Shown here: in pieces, positions 15,822 to 24,249 of the stretch
Layout of the letters: every line of letters begins with the position of its first letter
How positions within the stretch are numbered: the first letter of the stretch is position 1
NCBI RefSeq assembly: GCF_900091495.1
Contig: NZ_LT607413.1
Coordinates: forward strand, 248,001-312,000
Source of the DNA: Micromonospora echinospora
GTDB taxonomy: Bacteria > Actinomycetota > Actinomycetes > Mycobacteriales > Micromonosporaceae
Direction: 5' to 3'
Length of the DNA stretch: 64,000 nucleotides
Made by a program: the position numbers and the translations under genes
Notes under the pieces: generated by a model
The model's database searches: none
Seen by the model: the letters and a program-made list of their open reading frames with translations, nothing else
What the model was told of the DNA's origin: nothing

Positions 15822-18107
15822 TTGTCAACGCAGTCCGACGAGCAGCAGCACACCGACGAGATCGGCCACGAGCAGGAGTACGTCTCGATGCTCTACCGCC
15901 GGCTGGACGGGCTGCGCGACCAGGCCGCCCACCGGCTGGCCGAGGAGCTGCGCAGCGACGGTGGCACGATGCAGGCCCGCTCCCAGCGGGACACCGTCGT
16001 GCGGATGTACGCCGAACAGGTGGAGCAGTTCTCCGCCGTGGAGCAGGGGCTCTGCTTCGGCCGGCTCGACTCCGACGACGGCTCGCGCCACTACATCGGC
16101 CGGATCGGGATCTTCGACACCGGCGACGACTACGACCCGCTGCTGATGGACTGGCGGGCCCCGGCCGCCCGGCCCTTCTACCTGGCCACGGCGGCCAACC
16201 CGCAGGGCGTACGCCGCCGCCGGCACCTGCGGACCCGGGACCGCAAGGTGGTCGGGCTGCACGACGAGACCCTCGACCTGGCCAGCGCCTCCCCCACCGC
16301 ACACGAGGAGCTGACCGGTGAGGCGTCCCTGCTGGCGGCGCTGAACGCCAGCCGGACCGGCCGGATGCGGGACATCGTCGAGACCATCCAGGCCGAACAG
16401 GACCGGGTGATCCGGGCCGACCTGGGCGGGGTGCTGGTCGTGCAGGGCGGGCCGGGCACCGGCAAGACGGCGGTCGCGTTGCACCGCGCCGCGTACCTGC
16501 TCTACACCCACCGTCGGGAGCTCTCCAGCCGGGGCGTCCTGCTGGTCGGGCCGAACGCGACCTTCCTGCGCTACATCTCGCAGGTGCTGCCGACCCTGGC
16601 CGAGACCGGTGTGCTGCTGCGCACCCCGGGTGACCTCTTCCCGGGCGTGACCGCCCGTCGCGCCGAGTCGGCCCGGACCGCCGCGCTGAAGGGTCGACTG
16701 GTGATGACCGAGGTGCTCGCCGGCGCCGTCCGGGACCGGCAGCAGGTGCCGGACGAGCCGCTGGAGATCGAGCTGGAGCAGCGGGACGTGCTGACCCTGA
16801 CCCCGCAGGTGTGCCGGGAGGCCCGGGAGCGGGCCCGCCGCTCCGGCCGGCCGCACAACCTGGCCCGCGCGCTGTTCGACATCGAGATCATCCACGCCCT
16901 CGCCGACCAGGAGGCCGACCGCATCGGCGCGGACCCGCTCGGCGGGGAGAACCTGCTCGACGAGGCCGACATCGCGGAGATCCGCCGGGAACTGCGGGAG
17001 GAGCCGGGGATCCGCGCGGCGCTGGACCACCTCTGGCCGGTGCTCACCCCGCAGCGCCTGCTGGCCGACCTGTTCGCCGCCCCGGACCGCATCGCCGCCG
17101 CCGCGCCCATGCTCGACGCCGACGAGCGGGCGCTGCTGCACCGTGAACCGGGCGGGTGGGCCCCCTCCGACGCTCCCCTGCTCGACGAGGCCGCCGAACT
17201 GCTCGGCGAGGACGACCGGGCGGCGGCGGCCCGCCGGGACCGGATCCGCGCGCAGGCGCGGGAGTACGCCGAGGGCGTGCTGGAGATCTGGCGGGGCTCC
17301 CGGTCCATCGACGTGGAGGACGAGGCGGACGGCGGTGAGATCCTCGGCGTCACCGACCTGCTCGACGCCGACCGGCTCCTCGAACGGCAGGAGACCGGTG
17401 ACGCGTTGACCACCGCCGAGCGGGCCGCCGCCGACCGGAACTGGGCGTTCGGGCACGTCATCGTGGACGAGGCGCAGGAACTGTCGCCGATGGCCTGGCG
17501 ACTGCTGATGCGCCGCTGCCCGAGCCGGTCGCTGACCATCGTCGGTGACGTCGCGCAGACCGGCGCGCTCGCCGGCACCCCGTCCTGGCGGGAGGCGCTG
17601 GAGCCGTACGTGGCCGACCGGTGGCGGTTGGCGGAGCTGACCGTCAGCTACCGCACCCCGGCCGAGATCATGGCGGTCGCCGCCGACGTGCTCGCCCGGA
17701 TCGACCCCGGACTCCGTCCACCCCGCTCGGTGCGCAGCACCGGGGTCGAGCCGGTGGAGCGTACGGTCGCCCCGGAGCGGCTCGCCGCCGAGGTGGTCGA
17801 CGTGGCCCTCCGGGAGGTGGTCGACCTCGACAACGGCCGGCTCGGCGTGATCGTGCCGGCCGGACGCGTCGACGAGTTGGGCGCGGCGGTGACCGGCGCG
17901 CTGCCGGAGGCGGCGGTGGGCGAGCACCCGGAGTTGGAGAGCCAGGTCGTGGTGCTGACCGTCGCCCAGGCCAAGGGCCTGGAGTTCGACTCCGTCCTGC
18001 TGGTCGACCCGGACAGGATCGTCGCGGAGTCCCCGCGCGGCGAGAGCGACCTGTACGTCGCCCTCACCCGCGCCACCCAACGCCTGACCACCCTGGTCTG
18101 CCTCTGA
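15822..18107 (+). CDS. HelD/HelR-type RNA polymerase recycling ATPase (UvrD-like superfamily 1)
   Basis: About 761 residues from TTG 15822 (GGGAGAGGG just upstream); the frame is also open from ATG 15783 inside the leader hairpin. The N-terminal coiled region (MLYRRLDGLRDQAAHRLAEE) corresponds to the HelD arm that enters the RNAP secondary channel. Walker A GGPGTGKT lies near 210, Walker B VIVDEAQELSPMAW near 545, and C-terminal motifs TVSYRTPAEI, VAQAKGLEFDSVLLVD and YVALTRATQRL follow. Known family members remove RNAP from DNA and in some actinobacteria protect against rifamycins. Without a recognisable rifamycin-associated element, an antibiotic role is not shown. Confidence 0.85.
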   Translation: MSTQSDEQQHTDEIGHEQEYVSMLYRRLDGLRDQAAHRLAEELRSDGGTMQARSQRDTVVRMYAEQVEQFSAVEQGLCFGRLDSDDGSRHYIGRIGIFDTGDDYDPLLMDWRAPAARPFYLATAANPQGVRRRRHLRTRDRKVVGLHDETLDLASASPTAHEELTGEASLLAALNASRTGRMRDIVETIQAEQDRVIRADLGGVLVVQGGPGTGKTAVALHRAAYLLYTHRRELSSRGVLLVGPNATFLRYISQVLPTLAETGVLLRTPGDLFPGVTARRAESARTAALKGRLVMTEVLAGAVRDRQQVPDEPLEIELEQRDVLTLTPQVCREARERARRSGRPHNLARALFDIEIIHALADQEADRIGADPLGGENLLDEADIAEIRRELREEPGIRAALDHLWPVLTPQRLLADLFAAPDRIAAAAPMLDADERALLHREPGGWAPSDAPLLDEAAELLGEDDRAAAARRDRIRAQAREYAEGVLEIWRGSRSIDVEDEADGGEILGVTDLLDADRLLERQETGDALTTAERAAADRNWAFGHVIVDEAQELSPMAWRLLMRRCPSRSLTIVGDVAQTGALAGTPSWREALEPYVADRWRLAELTVSYRTPAEIMAVAADVLARIDPGLRPPRSVRSTGVEPVERTVAPERLAAEVVDVALREVVDLDNGRLGVIVPAGRVDELGAAVTGALPEAAVGEHPELESQVVVLTVAQAKGLEFDSVLLVDPDRIVAESPRGESDLYVALTRATQRLTTLVCL

Positions 18108-18122
18108 CCGGCGGCGGGTGGG

Positions 18123-18524
18123 TCAGTCGTCGGTGAAGCCGCCGACCTGGCTAGCGGCCGAGGACTGGTCGCTGGTGGAGCTGCCGGCCGGGGTGCTCAG
18201 GCCCCCGGTGGTGGCGTCCCCGGTGGTGGTCGGGGCGACCGTGCCGGGGTGCCGTTCCGGTTGGCGGGCGATGCGCCGCACGCTCGCCGGTCCGGCGGTG
18301 CCGCCGGTGGTGGTGACCGCCCCCTGACCCCGGGTCGGGCCGCCGTCGCGCAGCACCTCCGGGTCGATCGGCACGTCCGCCGGGTCGCCCGGGTCCTCGC
18401 GTTGGAGCTGCTGCTGCACGTCGCTCGGGGGCGAGTTCACCTCGTTCAGGGTGTCCTCGCCGTAGACCCCGGCGAGGAGCCGCTCCTCGGTCCGGCGGGC
18501 GGACTCGCGCATGCTCTCGGACAC
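18123..18524 (-). CDS. Hypothetical hydrophilic protein, Thr/Gly-rich C-terminus
   Basis: About 133 residues from GTG 18524, supported by GAGGTG six bases upstream. Starts MSESMRESARRTEERLLAG-like (VSESMRESARRTEERL), continues with an acidic Asp/Pro segment, and ends in low-complexity Thr/Gly/Ser (TTTGDATTGGLSTPAGSS). No transmembrane segment or known domain. It converges with the HelD-type gene only 15 bases away. Probably cytoplasmic and disordered; no function suggested. Confidence 0.6.
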   Translation of the reverse strand: MSESMRESARRTEERLLAGVYGEDTLNEVNSPPSDVQQQLQREDPGDPADVPIDPEVLRDGGPTRGQGAVTTTGGTAGPASVRRIARQPERHPGTVAPTTTGDATTGGLSTPAGSSTSDQSSAASQVGGFTDD

Positions 18525-18718
18525 GTGGATCACCTCGCAGATTCGTCGGCAACCCATGGCCTGCCCGACCCCGGCTTGGCTAAACCCGGCCGTCCCGGGC
18601 GACCGGCGTCAGGGGTCGTTCACCGTCACGTCGTCTGCCGCTCGCCCGCGCGACGGCCGCGCTCGGCGATGCTGTCCGGCGGGTAGGCGGGACCCACCCG
18701 CCCCCGAGGGGAGCAAGC

Positions 18719-20761
18719 GTGCGGACAGTACGCCGTACCGCCACCGCGGTCCTGGCGGTGGCGATCGTGACGACCGGGCTCAGCGTGCCTGCCCAGGCGC
18801 GACCGCGTCCGGACCGGACGTTCGACGTGCAGGCCCACCGGGGCGGGCTGGGCCTGCGGGTGGAGAGCACCCTCGCGTCGTTCGGCAACGCGCTCCAGAT
18901 GGGTGTGACCACCCTGGAGCTCGACGTGCAGATCACCGAGGACGGACAGGCGGTGGTCACCCACGACCGCCGGGTGAGCGGGACGAAGTGCGTGGACACC
19001 GCCCCGGTCGCTCCGGGCGACCCGGAGTTCCCGTACGTCGGGAAGTACGTCAACACGCTCAGCCTGGCGCAGGTGCGCACCCTGGACTGCGGCACGAGGA
19101 CCCTGCCGGACCGGCCGGGTCAGGTCGCCGTGCCCGGTTCCCGGATGCCGCTGCTGCGCGAGGTGTTCGACCTGGTGAAGCGGTACCGGGCCGACGACGT
19201 GACGCTCAACGTCGAGACCAAGGTGGAGGCCGGCGCGCCGCACGAGACCGCGCCCCGGGAACAGTTCGTCCAGGTCACCGCCGCCGAGATCCGCGCGGCC
19301 GGGCTGCGCGACCAGGTGACGATCCAGAGCTTCGACTGGGGCGCGCTGATGCGGATGCGTCAGGTCGACCCGAAGCTCCCCCTGATCGCGTTGACCAACT
19401 ACGACTTCCTCCAGGTCGGCCAGCCCGGCGCGTCGCCCTGGCTGGGCGGCCTCGACATCGACGACTTCGGCGGTGACCCGGTCCGCGCGGTCCGCAGCTT
19501 CGGCGCGGACGCGTTCTCCCCGGTGCACGGTTTCCCGCAGAACGGCACGGTCACCGATCCCGGCTACCGGCCGTACGTGACCAGGGAGATGGTGGCGCAC
19601 GCGCACCGCAACGGGCTCAAGGTGATCCCGTGGACGGTGAACGACGTACCGACCATGGCGAAGCTCGTCGACGACGGCGTGGACGGCATCATCACCGACT
19701 ACCCGGACCGGCTGCGCGGCCTGCTCGCCGAGCGTGGGTACGAACTGCCGCGCGGGTACGCCTCCCCGTTCGACGTCCAGGCGCACCGGGGTGGCCGGGC
19801 GGACCGGCCGGAGAACACCCTGCCCGCGTTCGCGTACGCGCTGGAGAACCCGGCGACCTCCACCCTCGAACTGGACACCGGGGTCACCGCCGACGGGCAC
19901 CTCGTGGTGCTGCACGACCGGCGGGTCAACGGCAGCCACTGCCAGGACACCGCCCCGGCTGTCCCCGGTGACCCGGAGTTCCCGTACGTCGGGAAGCTGG
20001 TGCACGACCTGACCCTGGCCCAGCTCAGGACCGTGGACTGCGGGACGCTGACCCCGCCGGACGCGCCGCACCAGGTGCCCGTGCCCGGGGCCCGCATCCC
20101 CACCCTCGACGAGGTGCTCGACCTGGTCCGGGCCAGCGGTCGGGACGACGTACGGCTGAACATCGAGACGAAGATCAGCCCGCTGGTGGCGGACACCGCG
20201 CCGTACCGGGAGTTCACCCGGAAGCTGGTGCGGGCGGTCGAGCAGGCCGGGTTCGTGTCCCGGGTGACGATCCAGTCCTTCGACTGGCGGACCATCACCC
20301 ATGTCCGGAAGCTGAACCGGCGGATCGGGACGGTCGCCCTGGTGTGGCAGTACGGCCCGGCCGAGTGCGCCGGCCTCGCCGACGAGTGCTCGCTGCGGGC
20401 GGTCTACGACGACCCGACGGTCAAGAGCCCGTGGACGGCCGGGTTGGACTGGTGGCAGCACCGTGACCTGGGCAAGCTGGTCCGCGCGTCCGGCGCGACC
20501 ACGGTGTCGGCGAACTGGCAGGTGCACGACCCGGCGCAGGGCACCGTGCCGTCCGCCGACTGGTACCTGCGGGAGAACCCGGCCTACCACCACGGACCGG
20601 ACGTGCCGACCCTCCAGCGGCGGTACGGGCTGAAGGTGGTCCCGTACACGGTCAACGACCCGGCGGTGATGCAGCGGGTCATCGACCTCGGGGTGGACGG
20701 CATCATCACCGACGACCCGCGACTGCTGGTCGAGGTGGCGGTCCGCAACGGCCTGCGCTGA
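18719..20761 (+). CDS. Secreted tandem glycerophosphodiester phosphodiesterase
   Basis: 680 residues. A signal peptide (RTATAVLAVAIVTTGLSVPAQA) is followed by two complete GDPD TIM-barrel domains, about 36-345 and 352-680. Each has the FDVQAHRGG metal/catalytic motif, LELD, a VLHDRRV/VTHDRRV segment, the insert CxDTAPxxPGDPEFPYVGK, NVETK/NIETK, TIQSFDW, and a terminal VDGIITD. The general acid/base region is RPENTLPAF in the second domain but RVESTLASF in the first, so activity may differ. Expected to hydrolyse glycerophosphodiesters outside the cell to glycerol-3-phosphate and an alcohol. GTG start after GAGGGGAG. The domains look like an internal duplication. Confidence 0.88.
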   Translation: MRTVRRTATAVLAVAIVTTGLSVPAQARPRPDRTFDVQAHRGGLGLRVESTLASFGNALQMGVTTLELDVQITEDGQAVVTHDRRVSGTKCVDTAPVAPGDPEFPYVGKYVNTLSLAQVRTLDCGTRTLPDRPGQVAVPGSRMPLLREVFDLVKRYRADDVTLNVETKVEAGAPHETAPREQFVQVTAAEIRAAGLRDQVTIQSFDWGALMRMRQVDPKLPLIALTNYDFLQVGQPGASPWLGGLDIDDFGGDPVRAVRSFGADAFSPVHGFPQNGTVTDPGYRPYVTREMVAHAHRNGLKVIPWTVNDVPTMAKLVDDGVDGIITDYPDRLRGLLAERGYELPRGYASPFDVQAHRGGRADRPENTLPAFAYALENPATSTLELDTGVTADGHLVVLHDRRVNGSHCQDTAPAVPGDPEFPYVGKLVHDLTLAQLRTVDCGTLTPPDAPHQVPVPGARIPTLDEVLDLVRASGRDDVRLNIETKISPLVADTAPYREFTRKLVRAVEQAGFVSRVTIQSFDWRTITHVRKLNRRIGTVALVWQYGPAECAGLADECSLRAVYDDPTVKSPWTAGLDWWQHRDLGKLVRASGATTVSANWQVHDPAQGTVPSADWYLRENPAYHHGPDVPTLQRRYGLKVVPYTVNDPAVMQRVIDLGVDGIITDDPRLLVEVAVRNGLR

Positions 20762-20924
20762 GCCGGCCGGCGGACCCGGGCGACGATGTCATCCGGCCCG
20801 GGAGTCGGCGTTAGTGCCCCGCCGGCGCCGGGTAGCCAGGCGGTGCCCCGCCGAGTACCGCCCCGTGACCGGAACGCGGAGTGGGGGTGTGGGTGCAGTA
20901 CTCATCGCATCCTGAGGAGGAAAG

Positions 20925-21323
20925 ATGAGCACGCAGGCTGCAAGCACCAGGCCGGTCAACCGCCAGGCGCAGGACATGCAGAACCGGGCGGGACAGGACA
21001 TGCCCAACCGCGCGATGGCGGAGGCGCCCACCCGTCCCATGCCGATGATGCACGACGGCCGGCGCGAGGCCATGCAGGCACCGGGTACGGAGACGAAGAA
21101 CGCTTTCCGTACCACCGAGTTCTGGGTCTACGTCGCCGCGGTGATCGGCGTTCTGGCCGCCTCGCAGCTGGTGGGCCGGAACTCGACCGGAGTGGACATC
21201 TTCCGGGCCGACAACGCCTGGTTCATGATCACCCTGCTGACCCTCGGTTACCTGGGTAGCCGTGGCCTGGCCAAGGCCGGGAGCGCCTTCCGCAGCGGCG
21301 AGGAGCGCAACGCCCGGCACTGA
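20925..21323 (+). CDS. Small membrane protein of unknown function
   Basis: 132 residues. The hydrophilic N-terminus carries a short Gln/Asn/Met-rich near-repeat (QAQDMQNRAGQDMPNRAM). Two hydrophobic helices follow (FWVYVAAVIGVLAASQLVG and NAWFMITLLTLGYLGSRGLA), separated by a short loop, suggesting a hairpin in the cytoplasmic membrane with both ends inside. GAGGAGG six bases before the ATG is a strong ribosome site. A perfect 16-bp terminator (21366-21400) follows. Similar two-helix proteins are common in Micromonosporaceae, but I know no function. Confidence 0.7.
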   Translation: MSTQAASTRPVNRQAQDMQNRAGQDMPNRAMAEAPTRPMPMMHDGRREAMQAPGTETKNAFRTTEFWVYVAAVIGVLAASQLVGRNSTGVDIFRADNAWFMITLLTLGYLGSRGLAKAGSAFRSGEERNARH

Positions 21324-21365
21324 CCGGACGGACGGTACGCGCGGTCACTGACCGGCGTCACCGCG

Positions 21366-21400
21366 ACGGTGGCCCCCGGGGATTCCCCGGGGGCCACCGT
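21366..21400. terminator. Perfect 16-bp bidirectional terminator
   Basis: ACGGTGGCCCCCGGGG and its exact complement surround the loop ATT. It lies between the convergent stops of the small membrane protein and the Spo0M-like gene. Confidence 0.85.
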
Positions 21401-21438
21401 CGTCGTATCGTCCGGGCCGGTCCGCCGACCCGGGTGGG

Positions 21439-22410
21439 TCACTCCTCGAAGTCGCCCCCGTCGTCACCCTCGAAGGCGTCGTCGAGCATCTCGCCGGCGA
21501 TCATGCCGCCGGCCACGCCGAGGGCCGCGCCGGCCACCACGCCGCCCATGCCCATCCCCCGGCTGTGCCCACCGTGCCCGTGGCCGTAGCCCTGGCCGTA
21601 GCCCTGCGGGGCGTAGCCGTGCGGACGCATGCTGCCGTAGCGGTTGACGGTGTCCTGGAGCCACCCGTCGACCACCTGGGCCCAGTCGACCCGGTCGACG
21701 TCGGCGTGGGAGACCGTGTAACGGCCGAACGTGTCCTGCCCGGGGGTGAAGAGCCCGCCGCGCTTGTCGCACTCCAGGATCACGTCGACGCCCTGCTGGC
21801 TGGTCACGAAGGTCAGCTCGACCTCCCGGACCGTGTGCGCGTACTGCGGCGCGGCGAAGTACTCGATCTCCTGGTAGAACGGGAGCGTCTGCTGCACGCC
21901 GTAGATGTGCCCCCGCTCCAGGTCGGCGTTCTTGAACCGGAAGCCGAGACGCTGGAACGCCTCCAGGATCCGCTCGTGCACCGGCAGCGGGTGCACCGAC
22001 ACCTGGTCCAGGTCGCTCTTGTCGACCGCGCGGGCGATCGCCAGCTCGGTGCGCAGACCCATGGTCATGCCGTGCAGGCGCTGGCCGTACACGTCGGTGA
22101 TCGGCGTCTCCCACGGCACGGGGAGCTGGAACGGGATGGAGAGCTGCTGCTTCGGGGCGAGCTGGAGCGCGCCGCTGACCCCCATCCGGTGGAACTCCAT
22201 GACGCCCGCGTACTCACCGTCACCGGTCTCGACCTCGACCCGGGTGACCAGCCCGACGCTGATCTGCTCGATGTTCGCCGGGGCCTCCCCGCCGACCAGG
22301 TTGACCTGGCCGTCGAGCATGAGGCCGGGTCGGGTGTTCGGGTTGGCGAGGACGGTGTCCACAGTCGGCCCGCCGACACCGAACGCGCTCAACATCTTCT
22401 TGAAGACCAT
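21439..22410 (-). CDS. Spo0M-like sporulation-control protein (arrestin-like)
   Basis: 323 residues. Residues 1-235 match the Spo0M (SpoOM/arrestin-like) family: MVFKKMLSAFGVGGPTVDTV, LDGQVNLVGGEAPANIEQIS, LPFQLPVPWETP-like strand (IPFQLPVPWETPITDVYGQ), LRTELAIARAVDKSDLDQV, LGFRFKNADLERGHI, EIEYFAAP. The C-terminal 90 residues are Gly/His/Tyr-rich (GYGQGYGHGHGGHSRGMGMG) and end in a Gly/Ala hydrophobic stretch and an acidic tail. In Bacillus Spo0M acts in sporulation control and cytoskeleton contacts; the same name is given by family, not proven function. It may act with SsgB in this sporulating host. Confidence 0.85.
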   Translation of the reverse strand: MVFKKMLSAFGVGGPTVDTVLANPNTRPGLMLDGQVNLVGGEAPANIEQISVGLVTRVEVETGDGEYAGVMEFHRMGVSGALQLAPKQQLSIPFQLPVPWETPITDVYGQRLHGMTMGLRTELAIARAVDKSDLDQVSVHPLPVHERILEAFQRLGFRFKNADLERGHIYGVQQTLPFYQEIEYFAAPQYAHTVREVELTFVTSQQGVDVILECDKRGGLFTPGQDTFGRYTVSHADVDRVDWAQVVDGWLQDTVNRYGSMRPHGYAPQGYGQGYGHGHGGHSRGMGMGGVVAGAALGVAGGMIAGEMLDDAFEGDDGGDFEE

Positions 22411-22539
22411 GTCGCAAACTCCCGGGAAATCGCACCGGCCCTCCAGGTGGGGCCGGACGCCACTCTCCGCACCCTAACCGCTCCCACTGGGAACTACCTG
22501 GGAGGACACCACCGGTCACAACGGACCGCCCGCCGGCCG

Positions 22540-22571
22540 GGCGCCGGCCGACGCTGCGGCCGGCCGGCGCC
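22540..22571 (-). terminator. GC-rich hairpin downstream of the mannanase gene
   Basis: GGCGCCGGCCG and CGGCCGGCGCC pair around a ten-base loop, 46 bases beyond the mannanase stop on its strand. The surrounding 22411-22616 has no gene. Confidence 0.55.
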
Positions 22572-22616
22572 GTGGACCTTTCCCGGTCGGGGTCACCCGG
22601 CTCCGGGGTGTCGGGG

Positions 22617-24005
22617 TCAGGCGGCGGTGCAGGTGGGCGTCGGGGCGGTGTTGCCACCCGACGTCGCCCCGATGAAGCCGAAGGTGGTGCTGGCCCCGGC
22701 CCCGAGGTTGCCGTTGTATGCGACGTTGCGGGCGGTCACGGCCGAGCCGCTGCTGGTCACCGTGGCGTTCCAGGACTGGGTGACCGTCTGGCCGTTGGCG
22801 AAGGTCCAGTTCACCGTCCAGCCACGGATGGCGGCGGAGCCGGCGGTCACCTTGACCTCACCCTGGAAGCCGCCCTGCCACGAGCCGGTCACCGTGTACG
22901 TCGCCGTGCAGCCGCCCGGCGGCGGCGTGGTCGGCGGCGGCGTGGTGGGCGGAGGGGTGGTGGGCGGCGGGGTCGTGGGCGGCGGGGTGGTCGGCGGCGG
23001 AGTCGTCGGCGGGGTGCTGCCGAAGACGGTCGCCTCCTTCGCGGTCTGCTTGATGCCGTTGGCCCCGTTGAAGATCCGCTGTCCCCAGCTGCTGAGGTTG
23101 GCCGGGTCGAAGTTGATGGCCATGTCGAGGTACTCGACGCCACCGCCGTTGCCGCTCCACGACCAGCCCAGGTAGCCGATGCCGTTGGCCTGGCTGTAGG
23201 AGAGGATGGCGTCCTCGTCCGGGTCGCCGTCGGAGTGGTTGTGGCCGAACTCGCCGACCACGATGGGCAGTCCGGCGGTCCGGAACCGGCCGAGGTAGTC
23301 GCTGATCTTCGCGGCGGTGTTGAACACGCCGTACATGTGGATGGAGAAGACGGTGTTCTTCGCCGGGTCGGCCGCGAAGACCGACGCCGCGTTGTCCCGC
23401 ATGGTGTACGTCCAGTCCTGGCCCCAGTTCGGCCCGTCCACCATGATGGTGTGCGCGAACCCGGCGGTGCGCAGCCGCTTGATCGCGTTGGCGGTGTCGG
23501 TCGCCCAGCCGCTGTAGTTCTGGTTGCCGTACGGCTCGTTGCCGATGTTGACGATGACGTACTTCTCCTGGCCGGTCAGGGCCGACTGGACGCTGATCCA
23601 GTAGTCGACCGCCTGGGCCAGGGTGGCCGCGCCGGCCTGCTCGCCGTAGCCGGTGGTGTCGTGCACCTCCAGCACGCAGATCAGGCGGTTCTGCTTGCAG
23701 AGCGAGATGACGTTGGCGACGTCGGCGGTCTCGTTCTTGGTCCAGCGCTGGCCGCTGGAGAGCACCACCCTGACGGTGTTCGCGCCGAGCGCCTTGATGT
23801 TGGCGAAGGAGCTGGTCTGGTGGGTGTACCAGGTGTGGGCGTGGTTGACGCCGCGCATGACGAATTCCGCGCCGTTGGCGTCGTAGAGCTTGCCGTTGGC
23901 GACGGTGAACCCGGTCGCGGCGTGCGCCGGCTGTCCACCGAAAGCCACCAGGCTCACGACGAACGCGAGCAGGGTGGCGGCGACGACGGAGAGTCGTGTC
24001 TTCAT
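22617..24005 (-). CDS. Secreted GH5 endo-beta-1,4-mannanase with C-terminal CBM2
   Basis: 462 residues. The signal peptide ends near AHA-A (residue 29). The GH5 catalytic domain is about 32-325, with acid/base E157 in NIGNEPYGN and nucleophile E252 in VVGEFGHNHSDGDPDEDAI. That last segment and SIHMYGVFNTAAKISDYLG are typical of subfamily GH5_8 mannanases. A Pro-Thr linker (TTPPP repeats, about 331-362) leads to a CBM2 module (CTATYTVTGSWQGGFQGEV ... GGNTAPTPTC). It should cut beta-mannans outside the cell while bound to cellulose. GAGGAAGG precedes the ATG. A 17-base palindrome at 24117 may be its operator. Confidence 0.9.
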   Translation of the reverse strand: MKTRLSVVAATLLAFVVSLVAFGGQPAHAATGFTVANGKLYDANGAEFVMRGVNHAHTWYTHQTSSFANIKALGANTVRVVLSSGQRWTKNETADVANVISLCKQNRLICVLEVHDTTGYGEQAGAATLAQAVDYWISVQSALTGQEKYVIVNIGNEPYGNQNYSGWATDTANAIKRLRTAGFAHTIMVDGPNWGQDWTYTMRDNAASVFAADPAKNTVFSIHMYGVFNTAAKISDYLGRFRTAGLPIVVGEFGHNHSDGDPDEDAILSYSQANGIGYLGWSWSGNGGGVEYLDMAINFDPANLSSWGQRIFNGANGIKQTAKEATVFGSTPPTTPPPTTPPPTTPPPTTPPPTTPPPTTPPPGGCTATYTVTGSWQGGFQGEVKVTAGSAAIRGWTVNWTFANGQTVTQSWNATVTSSGSAVTARNVAYNGNLGAGASTTFGFIGATSGGNTAPTPTCTAA

Positions 24006-24116
24006 GACCTTCCTCAGGGATGACCCCCGGCCCGACGGGGGTGAAGGGTGTGACGAGGGGCGGCTGCAGCCCGACAGCCGCGCCCGACTCCACGGCGCGG
24101 GATCAGCGTAGGCCGA

Positions 24117-24133
24117 TGCCTTCCCGGAAGGCA
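24117..24133. promoter_or_regulatory. 17-base palindrome in the mannanase/LLM divergent promoter
   Basis: TGCCTTCC-C-GGAAGGCA has perfect 8-bp arms and one central base, and a second palindrome AACCGGTT follows at 24139. Both are 110-140 bases upstream of the mannanase start. The symmetry fits a LacI- or GntR-type operator, but no regulator gene is adjacent. Confidence 0.45.
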
Positions 24134-24249
24134 ACCTGAACCGGTTAAGAAAACGCCCACCTGCGGCCCCGCGCGTGTTGCCGGGCGGAGGGTTGAGCGG
24201 CGGGGACGGGGGTAAGCCGGAGGGACCGGTGCGGCGAGAGGAGCGTGCG

